Shown: positions 43,768 through 54,156, numbered from the stretch's first letter. The stretch: 64,000 bases of DNA from Actinopolyspora biskrensis (GCF_013408175.1 NZ_JACBYW010000003.1:532906-596905); one strand, 5' to 3'. Notes: generated from the sequence alone by a model not told the origin. Program-made: numbers and translations.

Positions 43768-44775
43768 ATGCCGATCGATCTCCGTTCCGACACGGTGACG
43801 CGTCCCGACGAGCGGATGACGGCGGCCATGGCCGCCGCGGAACTCGGCGACGACGTGCTGGACCGCGACCCGACCATGCGGAAGCTGGAAACCAGAATCG
43901 CGGAACTGCTCGGCACCGAGGAGGCGCTGTGGGTACCCAGCGGCACCATGGGGAACCTGATCGCGCTCTCCGTGCACCTGCAGCGCGGGGACCGTTTCCT
44001 CGCGCCGCGCAAAGCGCACGTGCTCACCCACGAGCTCGGTTCGGCGGCCTGGCTCGCCTCCGGGATGCCCGAACCCCTGAGCTGGGACGCGGGCCCGGGA
44101 CGCCCCACTCCCTGGCTGATTCGCTCCGAAGCGGCCGACACGGGGCGCTACGACGCGTTGCGCACCAACCTGCTCTGCCTCGAGAACACGCACAACGGGG
44201 CCGGGGGCACGGTCATCCCACCCGACGAACACGCGCAGCTGGTGGCCGCGGCCAAGGACAACGGGCTCAGGGTTCACGTGGACGGCGCGCGCATCTTCAA
44301 CGCAGCGACCGCGCTGGGCGTCCCTCCCGCGGCCCTGACCGTGGGAGCGGACACGGTGCAGACCTGTCTCAGCAAGGGCCTCGGCGCTCCGGTCGGTTCC
44401 GCGGTCGCGGGCAGCTCCGACTTCGTCGAGCAGGCCCGCCGCATGCGCAAGATGCTCGGGGGCGGCGTCCGCCAGGGCGGTGTGCTGGCCGCGGCCGGCC
44501 TGGTGGCGCTGGACCGAACCGAGAGACTGCGCGGCGACCACGACAACGCGAAGAAGCTGGCCGACGGGCTCGCCGAACGCGGCTGGAACATCACCTCGCC
44601 GCAGACGAACATCGTGCTGGCGTCCGTCCCGGACGTGCAGCACAGTCTCGAGTGGCTGCGCGGACTCGGCGTGCTCGCCGTGCCGATGGGCGGCAGACTG
44701 CGGTTCGTCACGCACGGTGACGTGAGCTCGGCCGACATCGACGAGGCGCTGCGCCGGGTGGACCAGGGAGCCTGA
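43768..44775 (+). CDS. Low-specificity L-threonine aldolase family
   Basis: 335 residues of the fold type I PLP family that cleaves L-threonine or L-allo-threonine to glycine and acetaldehyde. MPIDLRSDTVTRPDERM starts the domain; GTEEALWVPSGTMGN binds PLP phosphate, HVDGARIFNAA holds the aspartate, and TCLSKGLGAPVGS the Schiff-base lysine. ATG 43768 is used; GTG 43756 (VTKLM) is an alternative. A TATGGT 15-20 nt upstream and no ribosome site suggest a near-leaderless transcript. Confidence 0.9.
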   Translation: MPIDLRSDTVTRPDERMTAAMAAAELGDDVLDRDPTMRKLETRIAELLGTEEALWVPSGTMGNLIALSVHLQRGDRFLAPRKAHVLTHELGSAAWLASGMPEPLSWDAGPGRPTPWLIRSEAADTGRYDALRTNLLCLENTHNGAGGTVIPPDEHAQLVAAAKDNGLRVHVDGARIFNAATALGVPPAALTVGADTVQTCLSKGLGAPVGSAVAGSSDFVEQARRMRKMLGGGVRQGGVLAAAGLVALDRTERLRGDHDNAKKLADGLAERGWNITSPQTNIVLASVPDVQHSLEWLRGLGVLAVPMGGRLRFVTHGDVSSADIDEALRRVDQGA

Positions 44776-44908
44776 TAGGGCTTCCCGGGGCGGGTCGTCG
44801 GTGGGTCCGGGGGGTGCCTTCGGCTCAGGCGGCGCCGAAACCTCCGTCCGCGCAGTCGACGGCGCCGTGCGAATCACCTCGAGAACGGTTCCCAGGAGGT
44901 CGCCAGAC

Positions 44909-45550
44909 GTGCCCGCTTCGCCCGAACCCCCGCGCTGGGTGGTTTTCGACTACGGCGGCGTCATAAGCAGGCCCACCGGTGCGCTGCCCCGGATCGCGGC
45001 CGAGCTGGGGCTCGACGGTTCGGGCGTGCCCGAGGTGACCAGCGCGTACTTCGCCGAACGCGACGCCTACGACCGGGGCCGCGTGGACCGCGAGTACTGG
45101 GAGGCGGTGGCCGGACGGCTGGACAGGACCGTGGACGCGGAGCTGGCCGAGAAGCTGACCCGGATCGACATCGCGGGGTGGTCGGATTTCGACCCGGGAA
45201 CCCTCGCGCTGCTCCGGGACCTCGGGGCGCGGTCGTCCGAACTGGCTCTGCTGTCCAACGCTCCGGTCACGTTCGCGCGGACCGTGGAGCGGATGCCCTG
45301 GACACGTCACTTCCGGCGGCTGCTCTTCTCCGGCGATCTGGGAACGGCCAAACCCGACGAGGGCGTCTGGCGAATACTGCTGGACCGGCTCGGGGCCGCA
45401 CCGGGGCAGTGCCTGTTCTTCGACGACGGTCCCGCCAACGTCGAGGCGGCCCGGAAAGCGGGGCTCGAAGCCGAACTGTGGCAGGGCCCCGAGCACGCGC
45501 GCGAGGTGCTGCGCTCACGCGGCGTCCCCGGCGTCGGGGACGGTCGCTGA
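44909..45550 (+). CDS. HAD-superfamily hydrolase (IA subfamily)
   Basis: 213 residues from GTG 44909, which has AGGAGGT nine bases upstream. Motif I VVFDYGGV (nucleophile Asp with Tyr in place of the usual xD), motif II LLSNAP, motif III lysine in GTAKPDEGVW, motif IV FFDDGPANVEAA. This is the small-molecule phosphatase/dehalogenase type. The FDYGG variant lacks the second Asp of motif I used by phosphatases, so the reaction is uncertain. Starts 133 nt after the aldolase gene. Confidence 0.85.
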   Translation: MPASPEPPRWVVFDYGGVISRPTGALPRIAAELGLDGSGVPEVTSAYFAERDAYDRGRVDREYWEAVAGRLDRTVDAELAEKLTRIDIAGWSDFDPGTLALLRDLGARSSELALLSNAPVTFARTVERMPWTRHFRRLLFSGDLGTAKPDEGVWRILLDRLGAAPGQCLFFDDGPANVEAARKAGLEAELWQGPEHAREVLRSRGVPGVGDGR

Positions 45551-45627
45551 CCCGCGCGGGGCTCCACCGGCCGGCAGCCGCCCGCCGGCGCGTGCCCGGG
45601 AGAGCCCCGCACGCGCCGGAGCACCGT

Positions 45628-45816
45628 TCACCGCGCGCGGTCCTTCAGCTGCTTGTCGTCCTTCTTCGCCCAGCCGATCGCCGCCGTGGCCAGGAACAGC
45701 ACACCACCGAGCACGGCGATCCAGAACAGCCCCTTGACCACGAACCCGATGATCGCTCCGCCGACCGAGACAACCAGCCAGAGCGCGAGCAGCCCGAGAA
45801 CTACCTTCCACCACAT
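45628..45816 (-). CDS. Small two-helix membrane protein
   Basis: 62 residues: VVLGLLALWLVVSVGGAIIG and GLFWIAVLGGVLFLATAAI are two membrane helices, followed by a charged KKDDKQLKDRAR tail. This plan is common in actinomycete envelope proteins of unknown role. ATG with GAGGTGAG upstream. Confidence 0.7.
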   Translation of the reverse strand: MWWKVVLGLLALWLVVSVGGAIIGFVVKGLFWIAVLGGVLFLATAAIGWAKKDDKQLKDRAR

Positions 45817-45969
45817 CTCAGCTCACCTCGCCACGAAAGAGGGCTCCGCGGAGCACGGCGGGAAACAGGCGCTCGATCCCACCGTGTGAAGCCGTCCCCG
45901 CCAGCGTCCCACAACTCGTCCCGGGCGAGGTCCCGCGCGTTCGAGAAACCTCGGGCTGGTCGTCGGGCG

Positions 45970-45984
45970 AGCGGCGCAGCCGCT
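45970..45984. repeat. Short shared palindrome AGCGGCGCAGCCGCT (site 2)
   Basis: Identical to 37367-37381. Lies in the 211-nt spacer between the small membrane protein and purD, near the purD stop. Confidence 0.35.
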
Positions 45985-46027
45985 TTCCCCCGCCCGACCC
46001 CTCGGGCGAATCGAGCAGCAGGCCCGC

Positions 46028-47311
46028 TCAGGAGTTCCGGGTGGAACCGCTCTTCCGGGGAAGGGTGAGCTCGCCCCGGGCCGCGCGGGCCGCGATGTCG
46101 GTGCGGTAGTGCGCACCCGGCAGGTGCACCGCATCGACCCGGCGGTAGACCTCCTCCCGCGCGGACTCCAGGTCCGCTCCGGTGCCCACCACCGACAGCA
46201 CCCGGCCACCAGCGGAGACCACGCTCCCGTCCGGGCGGACCCGAGTGCCGGAGTGCAGCACCCCGGGGGCGTCGGAACCACCGATCACCTCGTCGACACG
46301 CGGCCGTCCGGGGTAGCCCTCCGCCGCGAGAACCACCGTCACGGCCGCACCGGGCAGCCACTCCGGTTCGGGCTGCTCGGCCAGCTCACCTCGCGCCACC
46401 GCGTCGAGCAGACCCGACAACGGGGTGCGCAGCATCGCGAGCACCGCCTGGGTCTCCGGGTCACCGAACCGGCAGTTGAACTCGACGACCTGCGGACCGG
46501 ACGAGGTCAGCGCCAATCCCGCGTAGAGCAGCCCCGAGAACGGGGTCCCGCGGTTCGCCAGTTCGTCGACGGTGGGTTGGACGACGGTGCGCACCACCTC
46601 GTCGACCAGCTCCTCGTCCGCCCACGGCAGCGGGGCGTAGGCACCCATGCCACCGGTGTTCGGGCCGACGTCGCCGTCGCCGACCCGTTTGAAGTCCTGC
46701 GCGGGCAGCAGCGGACGCACGGTCGAGCCGTCGACCAGGCACAGCAGGGAGGCCTCGGGGCCGTCCAGGAACGATTCGAGCAGTACCGGGTGCCCGTCCT
46801 CCAGCAGCTTCAACGCGTGCGCGCGGGCCGCGTCGAAGTCCTCGGTGACCAGCACGCCCTTGCCGCCGGCCAGCCCGTCGTCCTTGACCACCCAGGTCGG
46901 ACCGAAGTTGACCAGCGCGGCGTCCAGCTTGGCCGGGTTGTCCACCGTTTCGCTGTGCGCCGTCGGCACCCCGGCCGAGAGCATCACGTCCTTGGCGAAG
47001 GCCTTGGACCCCTCGATGCGCGCGGCGGCCCTGGAAGGGCCGAAACAGGCGATCCCCTCGGCGCGGAGCGCATCGGACACGCCGGCGACCAACGGGGTCT
47101 CCGGGCCGAGGACCACCAGGTCGGCTCGCCACCCGACGGCGAGTTCGGTCACCGAGGCCGGATCGGACACGTCGACCGGATACGACTCGGCGAGCACCGA
47201 GGTTCCCGCGTTGCCCGGAGCACATGCCAGAGCGGTCACCGCGGGGTCGCGGGAAAGCGCCAGCACGATCGCGTGTTCCCTGCCGCCTGCACCAATCACG
47301 AGGATGCGCAC
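46028..47311 (-). CDS. purD: Phosphoribosylamine-glycine ligase (GAR synthetase)
   Basis: 427 residues from GTG 47311 ([19 protein letters not shown]). ATP-grasp enzyme joining phosphoribosylamine and glycine. Motifs: [13 protein letters not shown] (ATP site), [29 protein letters not shown]. Monofunctional, as usual in actinomycetes. Upstream frame extends far under the glpQ gene as a shadow. Divergent from glpQ with a 186-nt promoter gap. Confidence 0.97.
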   Translation of the reverse strand: MRILVIGAGGREHAIVLALSRDPAVTALACAPGNAGTSVLAESYPVDVSDPASVTELAVGWRADLVVLGPETPLVAGVSDALRAEGIACFGPSRAAARIEGSKAFAKDVMLSAGVPTAHSETVDNPAKLDAALVNFGPTWVVKDDGLAGGKGVLVTEDFDAARAHALKLLEDGHPVLLESFLDGPEASLLCLVDGSTVRPLLPAQDFKRVGDGDVGPNTGGMGAYAPLPWADEELVDEVVRTVVQPTVDELANRGTPFSGLLYAGLALTSSGPQVVEFNCRFGDPETQAVLAMLRTPLSGLLDAVARGELAEQPEPEWLPGAAVTVVLAAEGYPGRPRVDEVIGGSDAPGVLHSGTRVRPDGSVVSAGGRVLSVVGTGADLESAREEVYRRVDAVHLPGAHYRTDIAARAARGELTLPRKSGSTRNS

Positions 47312-47497
47312 GCCCCGCAGCGTAAAGCTTCGGGTGGGGAGAACAACCGCCCACCCCCGCCGAACGGGTGAAGCGAGTCGCGAAGAGTTCACCGCGACGT
47401 AGAAGTACGTAAGTACACATTTGATCGCGCGGCACCCGGCCGTGCGGGATACTGCCCTCCGTTGAACACCGGCCCCTTCACGAGGAGGTACTCCGCC

Positions 47498-48616
47498 GTG
47501 CGGAGCAGAACCCGACCACGCGCGGGAGCGCTGTTGTGCGCCCTGACGCTGTCCGCGCTCTCCGTCTGCGCTCTGGCACCCTCGGCAGGTGCCACGCAGG
47601 GCGCACCACGGCATCCCGACGAGGGGGAGTCCATCGAGGTCTTCGGCCACAGGGGCGCGTCCGGCTACCGCCCGGAGCACACCCTGGCCTCCTACGAACT
47701 GGCCGCGCGGATGGGGGCCGACCACATCGAGCCCGATCTCGTCCCCACCAAGGACGGCGCGCTCGTAGCCAGGCACGAGAACGAGATCAGCGGCACCACC
47801 GACGTGGAGCGGCACCCCGAGTTCGCCGACCGCAGGACCACCAAGGTCGTCGACGGTGAATCGGTCACCGGCTGGTTCACCGAGGACTTCACCCTGGACG
47901 AGCTGAAGACGCTGCGCGCCACCGAGCGGCTCCCCGAGATCCGGCAGCGGAACACGGTCTACGACGGCCGCTTCGAGATACCGACCCTCCAGGAGGTCAT
48001 CGAGCTGAAACGGGAGCTGTCCCACGAGCTCGGCAGGCGGATCGGGATCACACCGGAGATCAAGCACCCGAGCTACTTCCGCTCGGTGGGACTTCCCGTG
48101 GAACCCCGCCTGGTGCGCGCGCTCGACCGCAACGGGCTCAACGACCCGCACGCCGAGGTCGCGGTGCAGTCCTTCGAGGTGGGCAACCTGCGCCGGCTGG
48201 ACCGGCGGCTGCGGGTCGACCTGGTCCAGCTGGTCTGGAGCAGCGGGGCCCCGTACGACTTCGTGGAGAGCGGGGACCCGCGCACCTACGCCGACATGGT
48301 CACGCCCGCGGGGCTGCGGGACGTCGCCGAGTACGCGGACTGGGTGGCCCCGGTGAGCACCATGATCCTGCCCAGGGACGAGCAGGGGTACCTGGAGGAG
48401 CCGACGCGGTTGGTGGAACACGCCCACCGGGCGGGGCTGAAGGTGCTGCCCTACACCGTTCGGGCCGAGAACACCTTCCTGCCCGCCGACTTCCGCGGCG
48501 CGGGCGGAGAAAGCGCCTACGGGGACGTGTTCGGCTTCCTCCGCGCGCTCTTCGCCACGGGGGTCGACGCGGTGTTCGCCGACCAGCCCGACATCGCCGT
48601 GCGCGCCCGTGAGTGA
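47498..48616 (+). CDS. glpQ: Secreted glycerophosphodiester phosphodiesterase
   Basis: 372 residues. GTG 47498 has GAGGAGGT eight bases upstream; a longer TTG-started frame is less likely. A Sec signal peptide ([21 protein letters not shown]) leads to the GDPD barrel: [18 protein letters not shown] with HRG and the acid pair, [12 protein letters not shown] (metal Glu/Asp), ARHENEIS (second catalytic His), ITPEIKHP and VQSFE. It hydrolyses glycerophosphodiesters outside the cell to glycerol-3-phosphate. Repeat copy F begins 30 nt after its stop. Confidence 0.94.
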   Translation: MRSRTRPRAGALLCALTLSALSVCALAPSAGATQGAPRHPDEGESIEVFGHRGASGYRPEHTLASYELAARMGADHIEPDLVPTKDGALVARHENEISGTTDVERHPEFADRRTTKVVDGESVTGWFTEDFTLDELKTLRATERLPEIRQRNTVYDGRFEIPTLQEVIELKRELSHELGRRIGITPEIKHPSYFRSVGLPVEPRLVRALDRNGLNDPHAEVAVQSFEVGNLRRLDRRLRVDLVQLVWSSGAPYDFVESGDPRTYADMVTPAGLRDVAEYADWVAPVSTMILPRDEQGYLEEPTRLVEHAHRAGLKVLPYTVRAENTFLPADFRGAGGESAYGDVFGFLRALFATGVDAVFADQPDIAVRARE

Positions 48617-48645
48617 AAGGGTCGGCGGTGCCGGTTGCTTGGTGA

Positions 48646-48896
48646 GTCGGTTAGCCGGCACGTGAGTCGGCGCCTTGCTGTGTTGGGCCGCTCTTGAGTA
48701 GCCACACGCGACGAGCGGCCCAGCCTTGCGATGCATCCGACTCGCGCACCGGAGCTTCTCGTCCTGGTCAGGCTCACAGCACTCGCGTTGGGGTGCGGCC
48801 TTGCACCGGAAGTGCGCAGAGCACCTGGACCGGCACTCCCGCCCGAGGGGCGCTGTCCAACGAAAGCGCTTACGAGCCTGAGTCACCGGCACCGCA
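48646..48896 (+). repeat. Left module of extended repeat, copy F
   Basis: About 250 nt directly before core F. The first 130 nt match 54868-54998 at roughly nine positions in ten by eye (gtcggttagccggcacgtga, then gtcggcgccttgctg). Contains the hairpin GGGCCGCTC/GAGCGGCCC (48685-93, 48713-21). Begins 29 nt after the glpQ stop, where it may serve as terminator. Confidence 0.75.
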
Positions 48897-48997
48897 GCGG
48901 GTTCTCTCGTGGTGCTCTCGCGAGGACGGCCCCGACGTCGTGCAGGCCGCTACCCGATGTCGGGGCACCCGCAGCGAGAGCCCGCGAGAGGTTCCGC
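48897..48997 (+). repeat. 101-nt structured repeat, full copy F
   Basis: GCGGGTTCTC to GAGGTTCCGC. Stems CTCTCGTGG/CCGCGAGAG (48904-12, 48982-90), GCTCTCGC/GCGAGAGC (48914-21, 48974-81), CCCCGAC/GTCGGGG (48930-36, 48959-65). Between the convergent glpQ and purA genes. Confidence 0.88.
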
Positions 48998-49032
48998 CAC
49001 CCGCACCGCCACGCAACCCGCACCGGGAACGG

Positions 49033-50319
49033 TCACGCAATCGCGTGGCGCACGATGGTCTGCTCCCTTCCGGGACCGACCCCGATCGCCGAGATCCGCG
49101 CCTGGGCCAGCTCCTCGAGCCGTTCGATGTAGGCCCGGGCGTTGGGGGGAAGGTCCTCGAAGGTCCGGGCTCCGCTGATGTCCTCGCGCCAGCCGGGGAT
49201 CTCCTCGTAGACCGGCACCGCGTGGTGAACCCCGGTCTGGGTCATCGGCATCTCGGAGGTGCGCATCCCGTCCACGTCGTAGGCGACGCACACCGGGATC
49301 GTCTCCAGCCCGGACAGCACGTCGAGCTTGGTGAGGAAGTAGTCGGTGATGCCGTTCACCCTGGTCGAGTAGCGGGCGATCACCGCGTCGAACCAGCCGG
49401 TGCGCCGGTCCCTGCCGGTGTTCACGCCGACCTCGCCACCGACCTTGCGCAGGTTCTCCCCGGCCGCGTCGTTCAGTTCGGTGGGGAACGGACCGGAACC
49501 GACCCGCGTGGTGTAGGCCTTGAGGATGCCGACCACCGAGTCGATCCGGCTGGGACCGATTCCCGCGCCTGCGCACGCACCTCCGGAGGTGGGATTGGAC
49601 GAGGTCACGAACGGGTAGGTCCCGTGGTCCACGTCCAGCAGCGTGCCCTGCGAACCCTCCAGCAGCACCGTCTCGTCCCGGTTGAGCGCCTGGTCCAGCA
49701 TCAGCTTCGTCTCGGCGACCCGACCGGCGAACCGCTCGGCCTGCGCGAGCACGGTGTCGACCACCTCGTCGGGGTCCATGGCACGCCGGTTGTACACCTT
49801 GACCAGCACCTGGTTCTTGTACTCCAGCGCGGCCTCGACCTTCTGGCGCAGGATCTTCTCGTCCAGCACGTCCTGGACGCGGACGCCGACGCGGGCCACC
49901 TTGTCCTGGTAGCAGGGGCCGATGCCGCGCCCCGTGGTTCCGATGCGCTTCTTGCCGAGGTAGCGCTCGGTGACCCTGTCCATGGCCACGTGGTACGGCA
50001 TGACCAGGTGCGCGTCCGCCGACAGCGAGAGCTTGGAGGTGTCGACCCCCCGCGCCTCCAGACCGTCCAGCTCCTCGAGCAACGCCTCCGGGTTGACGAC
50101 CACGCCGTTCCCGATGACGTTGTGCACCTCGGGGCTGAGGATCCCGGAGGGGATCAGCTTCAGCGCGAAGTCCTGCCCGTCCGGCAACACCACGGTGTGC
50201 CCGGCGTTGTTTCCCCCCTGGTAGCGCACGACCCACTGCGCCTGCTCGCCGAGCAGGTCGGTCGCCTTACCCTTTCCCTCGTCACCCCACTGGGCGCCGA
50301 TCAACACGATTGCCGGCAT
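49033..50319 (-). CDS. purA: Adenylosuccinate synthetase
   Basis: 428 residues. GTP-dependent condensation of IMP and aspartate, first step to [23 protein letters not shown] carries the catalytic Asp and P-loop; [27 protein letters not shown] and [20 protein letters not shown] are standard blocks, with [12 protein letters not shown] near the C-terminus. ATG 50319. Divergent from the hypothetical gene at 50465, an arrangement also found in mycobacteria. Confidence 0.97.
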   Translation of the reverse strand: MPAIVLIGAQWGDEGKGKATDLLGEQAQWVVRYQGGNNAGHTVVLPDGQDFALKLIPSGILSPEVHNVIGNGVVVNPEALLEELDGLEARGVDTSKLSLSADAHLVMPYHVAMDRVTERYLGKKRIGTTGRGIGPCYQDKVARVGVRVQDVLDEKILRQKVEAALEYKNQVLVKVYNRRAMDPDEVVDTVLAQAERFAGRVAETKLMLDQALNRDETVLLEGSQGTLLDVDHGTYPFVTSSNPTSGGACAGAGIGPSRIDSVVGILKAYTTRVGSGPFPTELNDAAGENLRKVGGEVGVNTGRDRRTGWFDAVIARYSTRVNGITDYFLTKLDVLSGLETIPVCVAYDVDGMRTSEMPMTQTGVHHAVPVYEEIPGWREDISGARTFEDLPPNARAYIERLEELAQARISAIGVGPGREQTIVRHAIA

Positions 50320-50464
50320 GTGAAACTCCAACCTGTCACTGGAGGCGGTCTGTGCAACTGGTAACGGCGGGTCATCGCTGTCGGTGGCCACGTCTGCGCC
50401 GCCACTCCAAGGAAGGCCCGGCACCTGCCAATGCCGGTCGATCAGGGTAAACCAGGAGCGTAAC

Positions 50465-51169
50465 GTGACTACCACCGCACTATCCTGCGGAAACGTCGAC
50501 ATCGAAACACGCCCGACACGCGCGGGTCTGCGATGGTTCGAACTCCCCGCCCAGCCGTCACGCACCGACGTCGATCCGATACTCGCGGAGTCCGAGGGGC
50601 GCGTTGTCGTGCACGGCACGGACGCGGATCTCGCCGCCGTGGTGTTGCGCCTGCTCCGCAAGGGCCTGCTGGACGAGCTGGCCGTCGGCTACGTTCCGGT
50701 GGAGAAGTCGCCCGCCGGTGAACTGTGGTCGGTCCCGGCGGGCCGGTTCGACCAGGCGCTGGACGGGACCGCCCGCCCCACCCCCCTCATCAGGGACGAC
50801 TCCGGGGGCGTGCTGCTCGGGCTGGGCACGATCGACCCGATCACCGGGCAGATCTACTGCGACGACCGGCGTGTGCTGCACGGCCCCGCGCGGTCGGTGG
50901 AGGTGTTCCCCGATCCGGGGGCCTCCGCACTGCCCGAACCGACCGACGATCCGCTCGCGACGCAGCCCGCGCCGGTCACGGACGGTCTCGTGACCAGGGT
51001 CACACACCGTGGTCTGCTGCGACGGCGCCGGGAGACGGCGGGCGGCCGAGCTGTGCAGGCCAGTTTCGAACAGGCCACCGTGTACCGGGACGGGGTGGCC
51101 CACCCCAGGCCGCTGACCCGCTGCGCCTGGTACCGGCACACCAGGGACCTGCTGCTGGTCCGCCCCTAG
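50465..51169 (+). CDS. Conserved hypothetical protein divergent from purA
   Basis: 234 residues from GTG 50465 with AGGAGCG upstream. Alpha/beta composition ([68 protein letters not shown]). No signal peptide, membrane helix or familiar catalytic motif. Its place beside purA matches actinobacterial gene order (mycobacterial purA is also followed by a conserved unknown), which supports a real gene. I cannot name its function. Confidence 0.75.
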   Translation: MTTTALSCGNVDIETRPTRAGLRWFELPAQPSRTDVDPILAESEGRVVVHGTDADLAAVVLRLLRKGLLDELAVGYVPVEKSPAGELWSVPAGRFDQALDGTARPTPLIRDDSGGVLLGLGTIDPITGQIYCDDRRVLHGPARSVEVFPDPGASALPEPTDDPLATQPAPVTDGLVTRVTHRGLLRRRRETAGGRAVQASFEQATVYRDGVAHPRPLTRCAWYRHTRDLLLVRP

Positions 51170-51328
51170 TCAGGGCTTCGTCAGCTCGGTTCGTGTGACG
51201 GCGCAGGCGGCGCCGAAGAAGGCCCCGGGACCACGAGCCGCGACACGAATCACCGATCATCGTATTGCGGGGCCCGCTCCGGGAGCCGGATGATCAGGAC
51301 GGCACCGTCCCGGAACCGGAAGAGCTCC

Positions 51329-51982
51329 ATGTCAGTCCCGAGAAAGACCGCGGCCGCGATCCTGGCCGCCCTGCCGCTGCTGGCCACGCTGTCCTGCGGT
51401 GGGCCGTCAACCGCAACCGAGTACGAGGCGGCGCCGCCGGGGACTCCGAGCGCCGCGGAGGCCGCGGACCTGCTCGACGAGCTGCGGGTCGCCCCGGAGG
51501 GGTCGATGGACGGTTACGACAGGGACGAGTTCCCGCACTGGGCGAAGGCCGAGGGGCGGAACTGCAACGTGCGCGAGCGCGTGCTCATCCGGGAAGGAAC
51601 GGACGTGGACACCGGGCGGGACTGCTATCCGACCTCGGGCGAGTGGAACAGCTGGTACGACGGCGGGACGTGGACAGATCCATCCGATTTGGACATAGAC
51701 CACATCGTTCCGCTGGGCGAGGCGTGGCGCTCGGGGGCCTCGGAGTGGAGCACCGACAAGCGCGAGGACTTCGCCAACGACCTGGACGGGCCGCAGCTCG
51801 TCGCGGTCACCGACAACGTGAACCAGTCCAAGGGCGACGATCCTCCCGAGGAGTGGCTCCCTCCGGACGAGAGCGTCCACTGCGGTTACGCTGCCGCCTG
51901 GACGGGCACCAAGCACAACTGGGAGCTGTCCGTGACCACCGAGGAGAAGAAAACGCTTCGGGACGTCCTCCAGGGGTGCTGA
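51329..51982 (+). CDS. Exported HNH-family nuclease (GmrSD C-terminal/DUF1524-like), lipoprotein
   Basis: 217 residues. Signal peptide with lipobox LLATLSC (Cys23). The catalytic core is DLDIDHIVPLGEAWRSGA, then LVAVTDNVNQSKGDDPPEEW: the DH...N...K pattern of His-Me finger nucleases. Two Cys pairs would form disulfides outside the cell. Related lipoproteins are frequent in actinomycetes and probably degrade extracellular DNA. ATG 51329, weak AGAG ribosome site. Confidence 0.85.
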   Translation: MSVPRKTAAAILAALPLLATLSCGGPSTATEYEAAPPGTPSAAEAADLLDELRVAPEGSMDGYDRDEFPHWAKAEGRNCNVRERVLIREGTDVDTGRDCYPTSGEWNSWYDGGTWTDPSDLDIDHIVPLGEAWRSGASEWSTDKREDFANDLDGPQLVAVTDNVNQSKGDDPPEEWLPPDESVHCGYAAAWTGTKHNWELSVTTEEKKTLRDVLQGC

Positions 51983-52040
51983 CGAACCGGACCGCTGCTC
52001 TCCGCTGTGTCCGCCCGAGCGGGAACCCGGGGCACTCCGG

Positions 52041-53153
52041 TCATCGCTGGTCCGACTCGGGGTGCAGTGGAGGCAGCTCGGCCAGCGCCTCGGAGCGCCC
52101 CAGCCCGGTGGCCTGCAGCAGGTCCACCGCGATGGAACGGGTCTGCAGCACCACCACCTGCATGGAGAAGTCCGTTTCGGACAGCAGCCGGACGGTGGTC
52201 CTCCGCGCGACGGCGCGTGCCGCCTCGCGCGTGCGCACCGGATCGGTCCCGTCGGCGAGCTCGTCGCGCAGCAGGACCACCGCGCCCGCCAGTTCCTCCA
52301 GCATCCCGGGCAGCGGACGCGGGACCTGTTCGTTGTCCCGCAGCGCCGCGAGCGCGCGCCGCGTCAGCACCCTGGTGTTGCGCAGCGCCCGGTCTATCGG
52401 GGTGGAGGCGGTCTGGTAGCGCTCCAGGTCGGCACGACGGTGCCAGCGGATCGGCGCGAAACGGGCGATCTCGCTGCCGGTGGTCAGTGCGGAACGCAGC
52501 TCCTCCACCGAACGCTGGCTCTTGCGCGCCCCGGCCAGCACGTCCGAGGCCGCCTCGATGTCCTCGCTGGCCATGGCGGCGGAAATCCCGCGCAACGCGT
52601 CGGTCAGCTGACCGAGGACCACGCGCCCGTGCCGATGGGCGACGGCCAGCGGGTTCTGCGGCAGCAGAGCGGCCACCACCAACCCCACCAGACCACCGAT
52701 CGCGGCGTCGACCATGCGGTTGAGCCCACCCATCGTGGCCGGAGGCAGCAGGGTCGCGACCAGCACCGAGGACGACGCGGCCTGCATGACGATGACCCCG
52801 CCCGCGTCCAGCAGGACGGCCGTGCTCATGGCCAGTGCCACCACCAGGGCGATCTGCCACGGGCCGGTACCGATCACCGATATCAGCACGTCGCCCACGC
52901 CCACGCCCACGCTGACGCCCACGACCAGCTCGGCGGCGCGCCGCAACCGCTGCCCCAGGGAGACGCCGAGGGCGATCACCCCGGCTATGGGAGCGAAGAA
53001 CGGCTGGGGGTGCCCGACCACGTGCCGGGCCAGCAGCCAGGCCAGCCCGGCGGCCACGGCGCACTGCACGATGGGGATGCCCGTTCGCAGCAGGCGGCGC
53101 CCCCGCCTGCTGAGTTCCTGGCGCAATCGCTGCACGTCGACATTCTCCGTCAA
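52041..53153 (-). CDS. FUSC family membrane protein (aromatic acid exporter-like)
   Basis: 370 residues. About six membrane helices in the first half (IPIVQCAVAAGLAWLLA, PIAGVIALGVSL, LVVGVSVGVGVGDVLIS, IALVVALAMSTAVLL, AAIGGLVGLVVAALL), then a long cytoplasmic helical domain. The FUSC/ArAE fold is linked to efflux of aromatic acids, but substrates in actinomycetes are unknown. A TTG start at 53153 gives MTENVDVQ; GTG 53135 with GGAG nine bases upstream is equally possible. The parS-like pair lies 68 nt upstream. Confidence 0.82.
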   Translation of the reverse strand: MTENVDVQRLRQELSRRGRRLLRTGIPIVQCAVAAGLAWLLARHVVGHPQPFFAPIAGVIALGVSLGQRLRRAAELVVGVSVGVGVGDVLISVIGTGPWQIALVVALAMSTAVLLDAGGVIVMQAASSSVLVATLLPPATMGGLNRMVDAAIGGLVGLVVAALLPQNPLAVAHRHGRVVLGQLTDALRGISAAMASEDIEAASDVLAGARKSQRSVEELRSALTTGSEIARFAPIRWHRRADLERYQTASTPIDRALRNTRVLTRRALAALRDNEQVPRPLPGMLEELAGAVVLLRDELADGTDPVRTREAARAVARRTTVRLLSETDFSMQVVVLQTRSIAVDLLQATGLGRSEALAELPPLHPESDQR

Positions 53154-53220
53154 CCACGCCGGGTAGCCCCGTCCAGGCGGGCGAACGCCCGGTGAGCGAG
53201 ACCGTCACCCGCTGTTGAAC

Positions 53221-53277
53221 GTTTCGCGCGAAACGTCCCTTCCGGAATCGCTCCAGGGTGACGGTTTCGCGCGAAAC
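53221..53277. promoter_or_regulatory. Pair of parS-like palindromes
   Basis: GTTTCGCGCGAAAC occurs twice, at 53221-53234 and 53264-53277, 43 nt apart. Each is followed by GTCCC. The core is a perfect 14-bp palindrome, two bases away from canonical GTTTCACGTGAAAC and one base from the site at 2079. It lies between the FUSC and DUF3151 genes, both minus strand. ParB binding is inferred. Confidence 0.5.
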
Positions 53278-53365
53278 GTCCCGAAGTTCCCGGATCGTCC
53301 CTTCCGCGTGCCCGACGTCGAGACACCACCCGAGCACCCGGGCAGACCGAGCCGTGAACCCTCGG

Positions 53366-53782
53366 TCAGCTCATCCCGTTGGGCTCCAGCGACTCCGGAT
53401 CACTGTCGAGGAGCAGTTGGCGGCAGCGCTCGTACTCCTCGTCCTCTCCGATGGCCTTGGCCGCCTTGGCCAGCATCGCGACGGAACGCAGCACCCCCCG
53501 GTTCGGACGGTGGCTCCACGGGACGGGGCCGAAGCCCTTCCACCCCGCCTTGCGCAGCGAGTCCAGCCCACGGTGGTAACCGGTGCGGGCGTAGGCGTAC
53601 GCGGCCACCGCTTCTCCCGAGTCCAGAGCGAGCTCGGCGAGCCGCGCCCACGCCGCGCTGTAGGTGGGGTGACGTGCGGCGACCTCGTTGGCCGCGTTGC
53701 CCTCGTCGAGTTCGGTCTGCGCGGCGGTGTCCTCCGGCAGCAGGGTTTCCGGAGGTTCCAGCAGGTTTCCTTGCGTCGTCAT
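53366..53782 (-). CDS. DUF3151 domain protein
   Basis: 138 residues. LLEPPETLLPEDTAAQTELD and the tetratricopeptide-like part (AARHPTYSAAWARLAELALD, YAYARTGYHRGLDSLRKAGW, GFGPVPWSH) match DUF3151, conserved across actinobacteria and located near purA in mycobacteria too. No catalytic residues known. ATG 53782 at the family N-terminus. Confidence 0.87.
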   Translation of the reverse strand: MTTQGNLLEPPETLLPEDTAAQTELDEGNAANEVAARHPTYSAAWARLAELALDSGEAVAAYAYARTGYHRGLDSLRKAGWKGFGPVPWSHRPNRGVLRSVAMLAKAAKAIGEDEEYERCRQLLLDSDPESLEPNGMS

Positions 53783-53874
53783 GGCCACATCCTGCCAGCA
53801 AGGCACCCGAACGATCCGTTCCCCGAAGGACCGCCCGTCGCGGGAGGCCGCTCGCTCCGGGGAGAGCAGTCGGA

Positions 53875-54156
53875 TCAGGCCAACCAGCTGCCGGTCACGG
53901 GGCTCCACTCCCGCACGGTGGTCTCGGAGAGCACCCCCTCCGTGGTGTAAGGGTCCTCGGCGAGCAGGGCGTCGAGCGCCGACCTGTCGGCCACGTCGTA
54001 GACCAGCATCGCTCCGGTGTCGTCGGCGAACGGCCCCGCGGCGACCAGGAATCCCTGCTCCGCCAGGGATTTCGAGTACTCGCGGTGCGCGGGCCGGGTC
54101 CGTTCGAGCAGGTCCCGATCGCTGCCGTAGCGGATCTCGACGACGAACGTGGTCAT
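53875..54156 (-). CDS. YciI-like protein
   Basis: 93 residues. FVVEIRYGSDRDLLERTRPA, HREYSKSLAEQGFLVAAGPF, and LLAEDPYTTEGVLSETTVREW show the YciI ferredoxin-like fold with its conserved His and Asp pair. Family members are small dimeric enzymes of mostly unknown reaction. ATG has GAGGAG seven bases upstream. Confidence 0.87.
   Translation of the reverse strand: MTTFVVEIRYGSDRDLLERTRPAHREYSKSLAEQGFLVAAGPFADDTGAMLVYDVADRSALDALLAEDPYTTEGVLSETTVREWSPVTGSWLA

Noticed and set aside
45801..46361. Minus-strand frame overlapping purD's 3' end
   Set aside because: Arg/Gly-rich shadow without ribosome site.
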